DNA of 64,000 bases from Saprospiraceae bacterium (GTDB taxonomy: Bacteria; Bacteroidota; Bacteroidia; Chitinophagales; Saprospiraceae), in contig JAHBTU010000002.1 of NCBI GenBank assembly GCA_019638455.1, forward strand, positions 406,501 to 470,500, read 5' to 3'. Position 1 is the first letter of the stretch; every line of letters begins with the position of its first letter. The notes under the pieces are model-generated. The model was not told where the DNA came from and ran no database searches. It saw nothing but the letters and a program-made list of their open reading frames with translations. Shown here in pieces: positions 33,570 to 41,978 of this stretch. Position numbers and translations under genes: made by a program.

Positions 33570-34184
33570 ATGATGGAAGCTACGATATCCAAAAGTCCCG
33601 TGCTCCTTTACACGGAGCAAACACCCAATCCCGAGGCACTAAAATATGTGACCAATCGCCTGCTTTACCGCGGCATCGCCGACTTTAAAGATATGGATTT
33701 GGCCGCAGAATGGAGCCCGATGGCCAATAGCCTGATGGAGCTCCCCTATGTGAAAAGCGTTTATTTCAACAACAACTACGTCACCATCACCAAAGAGTTT
33801 AATTACGAGTGGGCCGACATCATGCTCAAGCTGAAAGAGTTCGTGAAAGATTTTGTGGAAAATGGCGGCACGGTGGTGAAAGAGGGTTTTGCTGAGTACA
33901 TGGAAAAAACAATGGCAGAGAGCAACGCCGAGCAGTTCAGCGGTGAAAATGGCGAGTTGGCCAAAAAAGTGAAAGAATTGATTGACACTTATGTGAAACC
34001 TGCTGTGGAGATGGATGGTGGCAACATTGAGTTCAAGGCCTTTGAAAACGGCCGCGTGTATGTCACCATGCAAGGCTCGTGCAGTGGCTGCCCATCTTCG
34101 ACGGTGACGCTGAAAGCTGGCATAGAAGGTATGCTGAAGCGCATGGTGCCAGAAGTGACAGAAGTGGTGCAAGAAATGGCTTAA
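33570..34184 (+). CDS. NifU-like Fe-S scaffold protein (Nfu type)
   Basis: 204 residues from ATG 33570 (a second ATG follows directly). N-terminal Nfu_N domain (PVLLYTEQTPNPEALKYVTN, LPYVKSVYFNNNYVTITK) and C-terminal NifU domain with the cluster-binding pair GSCSGCPSS. The layout is that of Nfu carrier proteins, which pass [4Fe-4S] clusters to target enzymes. Transcribed alone and closed by a strong terminator at 34221. Confidence 0.92.
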   Translation: MMEATISKSPVLLYTEQTPNPEALKYVTNRLLYRGIADFKDMDLAAEWSPMANSLMELPYVKSVYFNNNYVTITKEFNYEWADIMLKLKEFVKDFVENGGTVVKEGFAEYMEKTMAESNAEQFSGENGELAKKVKELIDTYVKPAVEMDGGNIEFKAFENGRVYVTMQGSCSGCPSSTVTLKAGIEGMLKRMVPEVTEVVQEMA

Positions 34185-34220
34185 CATGAACCCACTTCCT
34201 TCGTGGAGAGGGAAAACGGA

Positions 34221-34264
34221 TTGCCCGCGGAGCGCGTTGACGCACTTCGCGGGCAATTTTTTTT
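34221..34264 (+). terminator. Intrinsic terminator after the NifU-like gene
   Basis: TTGCCCGCG / CGCGGGCAA stem with eight T directly after, 37 bp beyond the stop. A textbook rho-independent terminator. Confidence 0.88.
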
Positions 34265-34288
34265 GCAAAAAACACTTTCGCCCGCGAC

Positions 34289-34296
34289 TACCTTTG
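34289..34296 (+). promoter_or_regulatory. -7 box of the second flippase gene
   Basis: TACCTTTG, with a TTTG 23 bases upstream at 34262-34265, lies 58 bases before the ATG at 34355. Confidence 0.5.
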
Positions 34297-34354
34297 CCGC
34301 ACAAGGCCGTGACCGTGAATCATGTATCGTCGGCCCACACAACCGTCAAAAAAA

Positions 34355-35845
34355 ATGTCCCTGATAAAAAAACTAGCGGGAGAGACCGCCCTGTATGGGC
34401 TTAGCAGCATCATCGGTCGGCTGCTCAATATGCTGTTGGTGCCATTTTATACACGGGTGCTGGCCACCACCAACGAATACGGGGCGGTCATTGATTTGTA
34501 TGCCACATCAGCCTTCCTCATGGTGCTGTTTTCCTATCGAATGGAGTCCGCGTTTTTTCGGTTCGGCACGCCACAGGAAGCTCGGGAAAGGGTTTATTCC
34601 ACGGGAATGCTCTCGCTGATGGGCACGACCGCCGCTTTCGCGGCTACGTTGCTGGTTTTTGCCCAACCCATCGCCGACGTGCTGGAATATCCGCAGCACC
34701 CGGAGTATGTGCGATGGTTCGCCTTGATTTTGGCTTTCGATTGTCTGGCTGAGCTGCCCTTTGCTCGCTTGCGGCTGGAACAGCGCCCCAAACGCTTCGT
34801 TTTCATCAAGCTGACCAACATCTCGGTCAATATCGGGATGAATCTTTTTTGGCTGGTGTTTTGCCCGTGGGCGGCGGGCAAGGGTGTGGGGTGGGTACAT
34901 GCCGTGTGGTCGCCGGGGCTGGGTGTGGGCTACATTTTCCTGTCCAATTTGGTTGCGAGCCTCGTGACGTTGCTGTTGCTGTCGCCGCAGTTGAGAGCCG
35001 TGCGGTGGTCGTTCGACAAGGCATTGTGGGCAAAAATGATGGCCTACGCCGCACCACTCATTATCGTAAGCTTTGCGGGCATTGTGGATGAGATGTTTAG
35101 CCGCTCCATGCTGAAATACCTGCTGCCCGGCACTCCGCAGGAAAATCTGGCGGATGTAGGCATTTTTGGTGCGAACTACAAATTGGCGGCACTCATCACG
35201 CTGTTCACGCAAGCCTATCGCTACGCTGCCGAACCGTTTTTCTTTCGACACGCGGGCGACAAAGATACCTTGCGCACACAAGCCCAAGTGACTTTGTGGT
35301 TCACCATCGCCGCCGCGGTTGGGATGTTGGGCATCCTGCTTTTCCTAGATTTGGTCAAGTATTTCATCGGAACAAAGTATCACGGCGGGCTGCATGTCGT
35401 GCCTATTTTGCTGACAGCCAATCTGTTGCTCGGTGTTTATTACAACTTTTCCATCTGGTATCGCCTGAAAGACCGCACGGGGCTGGGTGCGTGGATTTCG
35501 ATAGCAGGGGCAGTCATCACGGTCGCTTTGAACCTGATTTTGATTCCCAAATTCGGCTACACGGGCGCAGCTTGGGTGACGCTGACTTGCTACACTTTTA
35601 TGTGTTGGGCGACTTGGTTCACGGGGAAAAAACATTACCCCGTGCCCTACCCTTTGGGTCGGATGCTGTTCTATGTGGCAGTCGCCTTGGGGTTGTTTGC
35701 GCTGGGTAAGCTGCTTGAAGCGACACTGCCCGCTCAGCCCATTTTGCTCTGGGCCGGGCGGGCAGTGCTGTTCGGCAGTTACCTTGCCTTGATTTATCAT
35801 TTGGAAAAAAAGCAATTTTCTAACCCGCCCCACCAAAACCCCTGA
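34355..35845 (+). CDS. Polysaccharide biosynthesis/flippase protein (MVF superfamily)
   Basis: 496 residues from ATG 34355 with 12-14 membrane segments. Family pattern: KKLAGETALYGLSSIIGRLLN, LVPFYTRVLATTNEYGAVIDL, YAAPLIIVSFAGIVDEMFSRS, NLILIPKFGYTGAAWVT. It resembles O-antigen/capsule flippases (RfbX/Wzx) and is unrelated in detail to the one at 12013. The ATG at 34322 is rejected because the MVF N-terminus begins after it. No glycosyltransferase neighbours are present. Confidence 0.87.
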   Translation: MSLIKKLAGETALYGLSSIIGRLLNMLLVPFYTRVLATTNEYGAVIDLYATSAFLMVLFSYRMESAFFRFGTPQEARERVYSTGMLSLMGTTAAFAATLLVFAQPIADVLEYPQHPEYVRWFALILAFDCLAELPFARLRLEQRPKRFVFIKLTNISVNIGMNLFWLVFCPWAAGKGVGWVHAVWSPGLGVGYIFLSNLVASLVTLLLLSPQLRAVRWSFDKALWAKMMAYAAPLIIVSFAGIVDEMFSRSMLKYLLPGTPQENLADVGIFGANYKLAALITLFTQAYRYAAEPFFFRHAGDKDTLRTQAQVTLWFTIAAAVGMLGILLFLDLVKYFIGTKYHGGLHVVPILLTANLLLGVYYNFSIWYRLKDRTGLGAWISIAGAVITVALNLILIPKFGYTGAAWVTLTCYTFMCWATWFTGKKHYPVPYPLGRMLFYVAVALGLFALGKLLEATLPAQPILLWAGRAVLFGSYLALIYHLEKKQFSNPPHQNP

Positions 35846-35850
35846 TATAG

Positions 35851-36027
35851 TCAACGCAAATCAGCCCCGTCCGCTTCCACTTGGCTGGGCAAGCCCCTGA
35901 GTACAGGGTCTGACAAGGTGGTTTTGAACGAACGGTGCTCGCAATCCTTTGGAAATCATGCAAATCAATCAAGGAAATCCCTGCCTTGCCAACCAGCAGG
36001 TTCAAATCCTCCTTAATCTGGGTATAA
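35851..36027 (-). repeat. Dispersed 178-bp repeat, copy 1 (inverted)
   Basis: Matches 44391-44568 in the opposite orientation with roughly ten substitutions over 178 bases. On the minus strand it opens with TTATACCCAGATTA and ends GCTGATTTGCGTTGA. A 60-codon frame (YTQIKEDLNL...) stays open in both copies, but no start or family is seen. Confidence 0.8.
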
Positions 36028-36045
36028 CGAGCGGGGCACTTGTGT

Positions 36046-37749
36046 TCATCTCGTGACAGCCACCGGCATTTTCGGGTCATAAGTCCCTTTGATGACAGGG
36101 CTTTGGCGGTTGCTGGTGTAATCTCGCACGTTGGCATAGATGTAAGCAAACAGTTCCTCCACCGTCACCACCTTGTCTTTGTTTTTGTCGGCCTCGCCTT
36201 TCAATCCCCTGATGAGGAAGTGGCTGAACACGCCTTGCCGCAGGCCCTGCGATTCGAGCGAGGTCTCGTCGGCTTTGCTCGACATGATGAGCGCGGTGCC
36301 AGACACGGATTTTGCCAGCGAGGTATAATAGGTGTTCAAAATAGGCTCTTCCGTGGCCGAACGCATGGCAAACAGGCTTCCAGAATGGCAAGCATCGGCG
36401 AGGCAAAGCTTGAATTTTGCTCGACATTTATTGAAAGCCCCTGCTATTTCGTCGTGGGTGATTTTGTTGTTAAAACCGTCAAAATCAATAGGAAGGAAAG
36501 AGCCGTTCAGCCCGTGACCAGAAAAATAGAAGATGACCAAGTCGTTGGCTCCTGCCTGCGCAAAAATTTCATTGATAGCGCCAATCACATTGTCGCGGGT
36601 AGCATCTTCGTCCACGAGTATTTGTACCTGTTCGTCGGGCAGCGCCCCTCCTTCGAGGCTTTTCAGAAAGGCATAGAAGCGGTATGCGTCGTCGTCGGTG
36701 TAGCGCAAGGCTGGCATATGGTCGTAGGCAGCCACGCCCACCACTACTGCCCACACTTTGGCACCCGGCAGTTCGACCGGGGGGGCTTGGGCAGGTGTTT
36801 CGGCCACTGTGGGTGTTGTCGGTTTGTAATCGGCAGGGGCTTGTTTTCCGACGTATTCGCCGGCACGCCAATAGCCATCCACGATGGTGCCGTCGCGCAG
36901 ATAGAGCGTTCCTTTTCCTCCGAAGGCTCCTTCGAGCCATTCGCCCCGGTAGCGGTCGCCATTGGCGTACATACATACTCCGTGACCGTGCGGCTGCCCG
37001 TCCTTGAAGTCGCCAGTATATTTGGCCACTCCTTCTTTGAAGATATAGGACCCTTTCCCGTTGTCACAATCGCCTTGTATGCAACCTGTTTTTCCACTTT
37101 CGATGAGGCTGCTTCCAAAGTATTCGCCTTGCCGCCACTCCCCAGCTTCCTGCTGATTGTTGACCGCGTAGGTGCGTGTGCCTTGACCGTCTGGGTAGTT
37201 TTCCTTGAACTCCCCTTCGTATTTGTCTCCGTTGGCAAAATAAAACACGCCTTGCCCATGAAATTTGCCCTTCAAAAATTGCCCCTCGTATTTGCTGCCG
37301 TCGGGATAGGCGAAAATCCCTTGTCCGTTTTTGCAATCGCCGGAAAGACATCCCGACTGGATGTTGGTGCCGTCGTCCTGACGCTCATCTTTTTTCTTGG
37401 CGATATATTCTTCGAGGAGGTTGCCATTTTCGTCCACGGGCTTGCCGCGTTTCCAAAGGCCGGTGCGCACGGTGCCATCCGAATAGGTTTTGGTGCCCTT
37501 GCCTTCGGGGTAGCGATGTACCCACTCGCCTTGATACTTGCTGCCGTCAGTGTAGTAACACACCCCGATGCCGTGAATTTCGCCGTCCTTGAAATGGCCG
37601 GTGTACTTCGCTCCCGAAGGATAGACGAAAGTACCTACGCCATTTTTGCAATCGCCGGAAACACATTGAGATTGGAGCGTGATGGGGAGGATGGAGAGAA
37701 ATAAAAGGGTAAATATGAATTTGGGAAAAATCAGCAGGCGCTTGTTCAT
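36046..37749 (-). CDS. Secreted MORN-repeat caspase-like (C14) protein
   Basis: 567 residues from ATG 37749. Signal peptide (MNKRLLIFPKFIFTLLFLSI...LQS), then about ten MORN repeats in three blocks, each opened by a GDC-type cysteine pair (CVSGDCKNGVG, CLSGDCKNGQG, CIQGDCDNGKG; e.g. YTGHFKDGEIHGIGV). A proline-rich linker leads to a C-terminal caspase domain (about 340-567) with VWAVVVGVAAYDHMPAL, catalytic His412 in FYFSGHG and Cys454 in LADACHSGS. Orthocaspases cleave after basic residues. Both catalytic residues are present, so activity is plausible. The function of the MORN array here is unknown. Confidence 0.9.
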   Translation of the reverse strand: MNKRLLIFPKFIFTLLFLSILPITLQSQCVSGDCKNGVGTFVYPSGAKYTGHFKDGEIHGIGVCYYTDGSKYQGEWVHRYPEGKGTKTYSDGTVRTGLWKRGKPVDENGNLLEEYIAKKKDERQDDGTNIQSGCLSGDCKNGQGIFAYPDGSKYEGQFLKGKFHGQGVFYFANGDKYEGEFKENYPDGQGTRTYAVNNQQEAGEWRQGEYFGSSLIESGKTGCIQGDCDNGKGSYIFKEGVAKYTGDFKDGQPHGHGVCMYANGDRYRGEWLEGAFGGKGTLYLRDGTIVDGYWRAGEYVGKQAPADYKPTTPTVAETPAQAPPVELPGAKVWAVVVGVAAYDHMPALRYTDDDAYRFYAFLKSLEGGALPDEQVQILVDEDATRDNVIGAINEIFAQAGANDLVIFYFSGHGLNGSFLPIDFDGFNNKITHDEIAGAFNKCRAKFKLCLADACHSGSLFAMRSATEEPILNTYYTSLAKSVSGTALIMSSKADETSLESQGLRQGVFSHFLIRGLKGEADKNKDKVVTVEELFAYIYANVRDYTSNRQSPVIKGTYDPKMPVAVTR

Positions 37750-37945
37750 GGTATAGAGACGGAAAAACTTTTGACTTGTGATGCACTTTCGAGCTGCGAT
37801 TGTGTTAAAATGTGTCAACTGCGCAATGAAGTACACGACGTGTTTAATTTTGGGCTTATTTAACTTTTGGAGAAAGGATTTATTGCTCGACAGTAAAAAA
37901 CCCCCTGCCGCTCGCCGTACTTTCGCCACTCTAAATAAACACATC

Positions 37946-39649
37946 ATGGCTCGTTCCAAGCGTTCACAAGCCTTTTTGCAGTTTGGCCTTTTTTGTGGCA
38001 TCTTGTTGTTTGCCAACATTTTGGCCAGCGCCTTTTACACGCATCTCGACCTTACGGAGGAAAAACGCTTCACACTCACCCGCCCCACACGGGAGCTGCT
38101 CAAGGGACTGAAAGACCGCATCTATGTTCAGGTGCTGCTAGAGGGCGAATTCCCGGCAGGATTCAAGCGCCTACAAACCGCCACGCGCGATATGCTCAAC
38201 GATTTTCGCGCCGTCAGCGGCTATATTGACTATCAGTTTGACGACCCCAATCAAGGGACGCTGGAAGACGTGAACGAGCGCCGCAAGGCATTGGCAGAGC
38301 AGGGCATCGTGCCAGTCAACTTGCGTGTGGCCGACCAAGGGCAACGCTCCCAACGACTTATCTACCCGGTGGCGGTGGTCCATTACGGCAATCGCCGGGT
38401 GGTGGTCAAACTGCTCGAAAACGAGTCGCCCAGCCTGAATCCAGAGGTCGTCATCAACAATTCGGTGTCGCTGTTGGAGTATAAATTTGCCAACGCAATT
38501 AAGAAGATTCTGACCCCCGAGCGCCTGCCCATACTTTTCACGAAGGGACATGGGGAGCTGGACCGGTTGCAAACGTCCGATTTGGAGCGCACCCTTAATC
38601 AGTTTTACGACACAGACCGCATCACACTCGACTCGTTGGTGCAATTGCGACCGCAAGATTGCGCTTTGCTCATCGTGGCCAAGCCGCTCACGGAATTTTC
38701 GGAAAAAGACAAGTTCAAGATTGACCAATACCTTATGCAGGGCGGCCGCGTGTTGTGGCTCATTGACCGGCTTAATGCCGACCTCGACAGCATGCGTCAC
38801 ACGGGGCATTTTGTGCCGTCGGACTACCCGCTCAACCTCGAAGACATGCTCTTCAAATACGGTGCCCGCATCCAACCCGACCTTGTGCTCGACCTCGAAT
38901 GTTCCAGAATCCCGCTGGCTACCGGGCAAATGGGCAACGCGCCTCAAATGGAACTCTTCCCATGGTACTATCACCCCACCGTGTTGCCAACTGGCAACCA
39001 CCCGATTGTGAAAAATCTCGACCGAGTGGAGCTGCGATTTTGCTCTTCCATAGATACCATTCGCACCAAAACACCCGTGAAAAAAACACGGCTGCTGACC
39101 AGTAGCCGTTACAGCAGGCTGCAATTCAGCCCAATTGATTTGAATTTTGAAATCCTGCGCTACGACCCTGACCCCGCCAAATTCGACAAAGGAATGCAAA
39201 CCGTGGGCCTCTTGCTGGAAGGTATTTTCCCCTCCAATTATGAAAATCGGGTATCCGCCGAGATGCAAGCGGGTTTGCAGCAGCTAGGCCTCACGTTCAG
39301 AGCGGAAAGCGAGCCGACCCGTATGCTCGTTATTAGCGACGGCGACGTGGCTGCCAATTTTGTGCGCGATGCTGCCAAGAAAGAGTGGCTCCCGCTTGGT
39401 TACAATCGTTTTGAAAACAGCACTTATGCCAATAAAGACCTCATGCTCAATGCCATCGAGTATCTGATAGACCCCACGGGTGTCATCGAGGCCCGCACGA
39501 AAGAAGTGAAGTTGAGACTGCTCGATACCGTGAAAGCTAAAAAAGAGCAGGTGTTATGGCGCGTGCTCAACATCGGCGTTCCGCTCGTTTTTCTCGGTGT
39601 GTTTGGGTGGTTTTTCAATTGGCGGCGAAAACGGCGTTACGCACTTTGA
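37946..39649 (+). CDS. gldG: Gliding motility-associated protein GldG
   Basis: 567 residues from ATG 37946. One N-terminal membrane helix (FLQFGLFCGILLFANILAS), then the GldG/ABC-type uncharacterised domain (RFTLTRPTRELLKGLKDRIY, VNNSVSLLEYKFANAIKK-like NNSVSLLEYKFANAI, LPILFTKGHGEL, GGRVLWLIDRL, RLLTSSRYSRL), and a C-terminal membrane helix (VLNIGVPLVFLGVFGWFF) ending NWRRKRRYAL. GldG works with GldA/GldF as an ABC system needed for gliding in Flavobacterium. gldF, its usual neighbour, is not here. It is transcribed divergently from the caspase gene. Confidence 0.88.
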   Translation: MARSKRSQAFLQFGLFCGILLFANILASAFYTHLDLTEEKRFTLTRPTRELLKGLKDRIYVQVLLEGEFPAGFKRLQTATRDMLNDFRAVSGYIDYQFDDPNQGTLEDVNERRKALAEQGIVPVNLRVADQGQRSQRLIYPVAVVHYGNRRVVVKLLENESPSLNPEVVINNSVSLLEYKFANAIKKILTPERLPILFTKGHGELDRLQTSDLERTLNQFYDTDRITLDSLVQLRPQDCALLIVAKPLTEFSEKDKFKIDQYLMQGGRVLWLIDRLNADLDSMRHTGHFVPSDYPLNLEDMLFKYGARIQPDLVLDLECSRIPLATGQMGNAPQMELFPWYYHPTVLPTGNHPIVKNLDRVELRFCSSIDTIRTKTPVKKTRLLTSSRYSRLQFSPIDLNFEILRYDPDPAKFDKGMQTVGLLLEGIFPSNYENRVSAEMQAGLQQLGLTFRAESEPTRMLVISDGDVAANFVRDAAKKEWLPLGYNRFENSTYANKDLMLNAIEYLIDPTGVIEARTKEVKLRLLDTVKAKKEQVLWRVLNIGVPLVFLGVFGWFFNWRRKRRYAL

Positions 39650-39670
39650 CCGGCTTTCAAGATACCTTCT

Positions 39671-39970
39671 ATGTTGATGATAAAAAGAATTGTGAAAATG
39701 ACTTTCCGGGAGGAAGCGGTGGAAGTCTTTCTGCGGGATGTGTTTGAGCATAGCAAAAACCGCATCCGCGCCTTTCCCGGCTGCTTGCACATGGAACTCT
39801 TGCGTCAGACCAATGCGCCGAATGTGCTTTTCACCCTGAGTATCTGGGAGGATGAGGCAGCATTGGAGACCTATCGGCAATCCGACCTGTTCCAAACCAC
39901 TTGGGCCAAAACCAAAATTTTATTTGCCGAAAAAGCAGAGGCATGGTCGGTGGAGGTGGTGGACGGTTGA
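39671..39970 (+). CDS. Antibiotic biosynthesis monooxygenase (ABM) domain protein
   Basis: 99 residues, single ABM ferredoxin-like domain: IKRIVKMTFREEAVEVFL, FPGCLHMELLRQ, FTLSIWEDEAALETYRQSD, F. The family includes YgiN-like quinol monooxygenases and haem-degrading enzymes; no haem- or quinol-specific residue can be assigned. It lies 21 bp after gldG and 34 bp before the next gene, likely one transcript. Confidence 0.85.
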   Translation: MLMIKRIVKMTFREEAVEVFLRDVFEHSKNRIRAFPGCLHMELLRQTNAPNVLFTLSIWEDEAALETYRQSDLFQTTWAKTKILFAEKAEAWSVEVVDG

Positions 39971-40004
39971 GTATATTATTGCGGACTCTTCGGATATTTC
40001 AGCC

Positions 40005-41324
40005 ATGAAAAAAACATTCGCCTCCTTTCTTTCGCTTTTTGTGCTCCTACCTGCCGCGCCGAGTTTCTCCGGCTTGCCCTTCGTGGAACAACCGTGCGAA
40101 CATCCCGCGCCACTTTTACCCCTCCCCTTTATTTCTGTGCAAAATAAACTTGCCTGCCAAGACCATGCCTCTCCGCGAGGAAACAGCCATACCCCCCCTT
40201 GGGGCTTTTTTGCGCATAGGCGCATCAATCGCTTGGCCGTGCTGACACTGCCCCCTGAGATGATGGTGTTTTTCAAACCCAACATTGACTGGCTCGCCGA
40301 CCATGCAGTGGATGCCGATATGCGGCGCTACGCGACCAAAAACGAGGCCCCGCGCCATTACATTGACCTTGATATGTACGGTGAGCCACCCTTCGATAAT
40401 GTGCCGAGGCTGTGGGTGGATGCCATGATAAAGTACACCGACCTGTGGGCGGTGACAAGCAGGGGCGATACCGTGCAACTATTTGGCGCTCAAAAACCCG
40501 TCGCGGAGGAAACAGCATCTTCTTACAAAAACTTCTTCATCCGCTGTGTGCTGCCGCGCTACTACAAAGACGACCAAAATTTGCCCTCCGATACGTTGAA
40601 CGCCTTCTTGGAGGAAAATGAAATACCCATTCGTGCGCAGAAAGCCTTTTACCGCGAGCACTTGTCGGAACACGGCATCGTGCCGTGGCATCTGCAAAAG
40701 ATGCAGCGCGACCTCACCGAAGCCTTCCGTCAGCGCAATTCCAGACGCATCCTTCGCCTTTGCGCGGACATGGGACACTATATCGGCGATGCTCATGTGC
40801 CGCTTCACACCACGAGCAATTACAACGGACAAAAAACGGGACAGCATGGTATTCATGGCTTTTGGGAAAGCCGTGTGCCAGAGCTTTTTGCCGACGAAGA
40901 GTATGATTTTTTTGTGGGCAAACCCGAGTACATCACCCACCCCGTAGATTACTTCTGGCAAGCGGTTTTTGATAGTCACAGCATGGTGGACAGTGTGCTG
41001 ACGATGGAACGCAGCCTCAGCCGCAGCTTCCCTTCCGACCGACAGATGTGCCCAGATATGCGCAATGGCCTATCCATACTAGCCCCTTGTCGCGATTATG
41101 CCGCCGCCTACCAAGCCGCCCTACAAGGCATGATGGAGCGCCGAATGAGGGCGGCCATTCATGCCACCAGCAGCGCATGGTTCACCGCTTGGGTGGATGC
41201 CGGGCAACCGGACTTGACAAAAATGGATATCCCGCCAGCCACCGAAGAGGAAATCAAGGAAGAAGCCGAGCTTAAAAAAATGTTTGGGCAAGGACGGATA
41301 TTAGGGCGACAAGAGGAGCATTGA
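40005..41324 (+). CDS. Secreted zinc-dependent phospholipase C / S1-P1 nuclease-like protein
   Basis: 439 residues from ATG 40005, signal peptide (MKKTFASFLSLFVLLPAAPS). Histidine/aspartate pattern of the PLC/P1 nuclease fold: WGFFAHRRINRLAVLTLP, APRHYIDLDMYGE, ADMGHYIGDAHVPLHTTSNY (zinc ligands HxxxD..H), HGIHGFWESRVPE. In this family three zinc ions hydrolyse phosphodiesters of lipids or single-stranded nucleic acids. Substrate is unknown. The stop codon is followed immediately by a 105-bp-family repeat. Confidence 0.82.
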   Translation: MKKTFASFLSLFVLLPAAPSFSGLPFVEQPCEHPAPLLPLPFISVQNKLACQDHASPRGNSHTPPWGFFAHRRINRLAVLTLPPEMMVFFKPNIDWLADHAVDADMRRYATKNEAPRHYIDLDMYGEPPFDNVPRLWVDAMIKYTDLWAVTSRGDTVQLFGAQKPVAEETASSYKNFFIRCVLPRYYKDDQNLPSDTLNAFLEENEIPIRAQKAFYREHLSEHGIVPWHLQKMQRDLTEAFRQRNSRRILRLCADMGHYIGDAHVPLHTTSNYNGQKTGQHGIHGFWESRVPELFADEEYDFFVGKPEYITHPVDYFWQAVFDSHSMVDSVLTMERSLSRSFPSDRQMCPDMRNGLSILAPCRDYAAAYQAALQGMMERRMRAAIHATSSAWFTAWVDAGQPDLTKMDIPPATEEEIKEEAELKKMFGQGRILGRQEEH

Positions 41325-41412
41325 TATACCTCGCGCCGCCAAGTTTTGGGCATGGCTGCAATCTGCTCAAAATCAGGGGCATAAATCATAGCGAACTGAC
41401 AAATCCTATAAA
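41325..41412 (-). repeat. Dispersed 105-bp repeat, copy 2
   Basis: Reverse orientation relative to the others. It begins at the base after the preceding TGA with TATACCTCGCGCCGCC and carries the core AAGTTTTGGGCATGG...CAATCTGCTCAAAATCA. The distal end near 41412 is less certain. Confidence 0.72.
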
Positions 41413-41439
41413 TTCCCATCGCCCTCAAAATTTCTCCTT

Positions 41440-41958
41440 TCAGACGCGGCGGAGCAGATTCCTCAACCAACCAAATATCCGCCCCGGCTTTTCTTCTTTT
41501 TCGTCTCGCTTAATCGAGTTCTGTGTTGAAGATTTCCAATGCTCATAAAGGGAAGCCAATTTGGGATATTTTATTGTGAGCTCATCCAATACCAATAGAA
41601 ACCGATGCAAGTCAATCATTGGATAGGCATTCGATACGCATAAGGCAATCTCGACTTCTCTCTCCTTTCCATTTTCCAAACTTTTCTTTCTCCATTCTTG
41701 TACTTTTTGCCCTTCATCCCGGGTGGACCAGAGCAAAATATCGAATAGGCAGCCTATTTTGTGAGCGTCTATGTTGTTTGACAGTTCCACTATTGTTTCA
41801 ACATAGTCAGACTCTTCGTGCACATGTAGAAGGTCATTCACTAAATCAAAGACAGATTCGTCAAAGTCCCGTTCAAATGGATTCTTATCGTTTACGGTTA
41901 TTTTGAGAAAAATCTCATCCAGTTGCTCTTTTAGGGCATCTATGTTATTCATAATCAC
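41440..41958 (-). CDS. Hypothetical protein, A/T-rich gene
   Basis: 172 residues (ATG 41958, or 41952). Acidic, helical, soluble; no signal peptide. Features: NPFERDFDESVFDLVNDLLH, GCLFDILLWSTRDEGQKVQE and a basic C-terminus FGWLRNLLRRV. I do not recognise the family; size and composition recall small immunity-type proteins, which is only a guess. Base composition is visibly richer in A/T than the flanking genes, and a 105-bp-family repeat lies 28 bp beyond its 3' end, so it may have been acquired. Confidence 0.65.
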   Translation of the reverse strand: MIMNNIDALKEQLDEIFLKITVNDKNPFERDFDESVFDLVNDLLHVHEESDYVETIVELSNNIDAHKIGCLFDILLWSTRDEGQKVQEWRKKSLENGKEREVEIALCVSNAYPMIDLHRFLLVLDELTIKYPKLASLYEHWKSSTQNSIKRDEKEEKPGRIFGWLRNLLRRV

Positions 41959-41978
41959 ACGGTTTATACAAACACTGA

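Noticed and set aside
36040..37704. A 554-codon open frame antisense to the caspase gene
   Set aside because: The sense strand encodes a clear MORN-caspase protein with catalytic residues. The antisense product is Val/Phe/His-rich and repeats with the MORN codons, as expected for a shadow.
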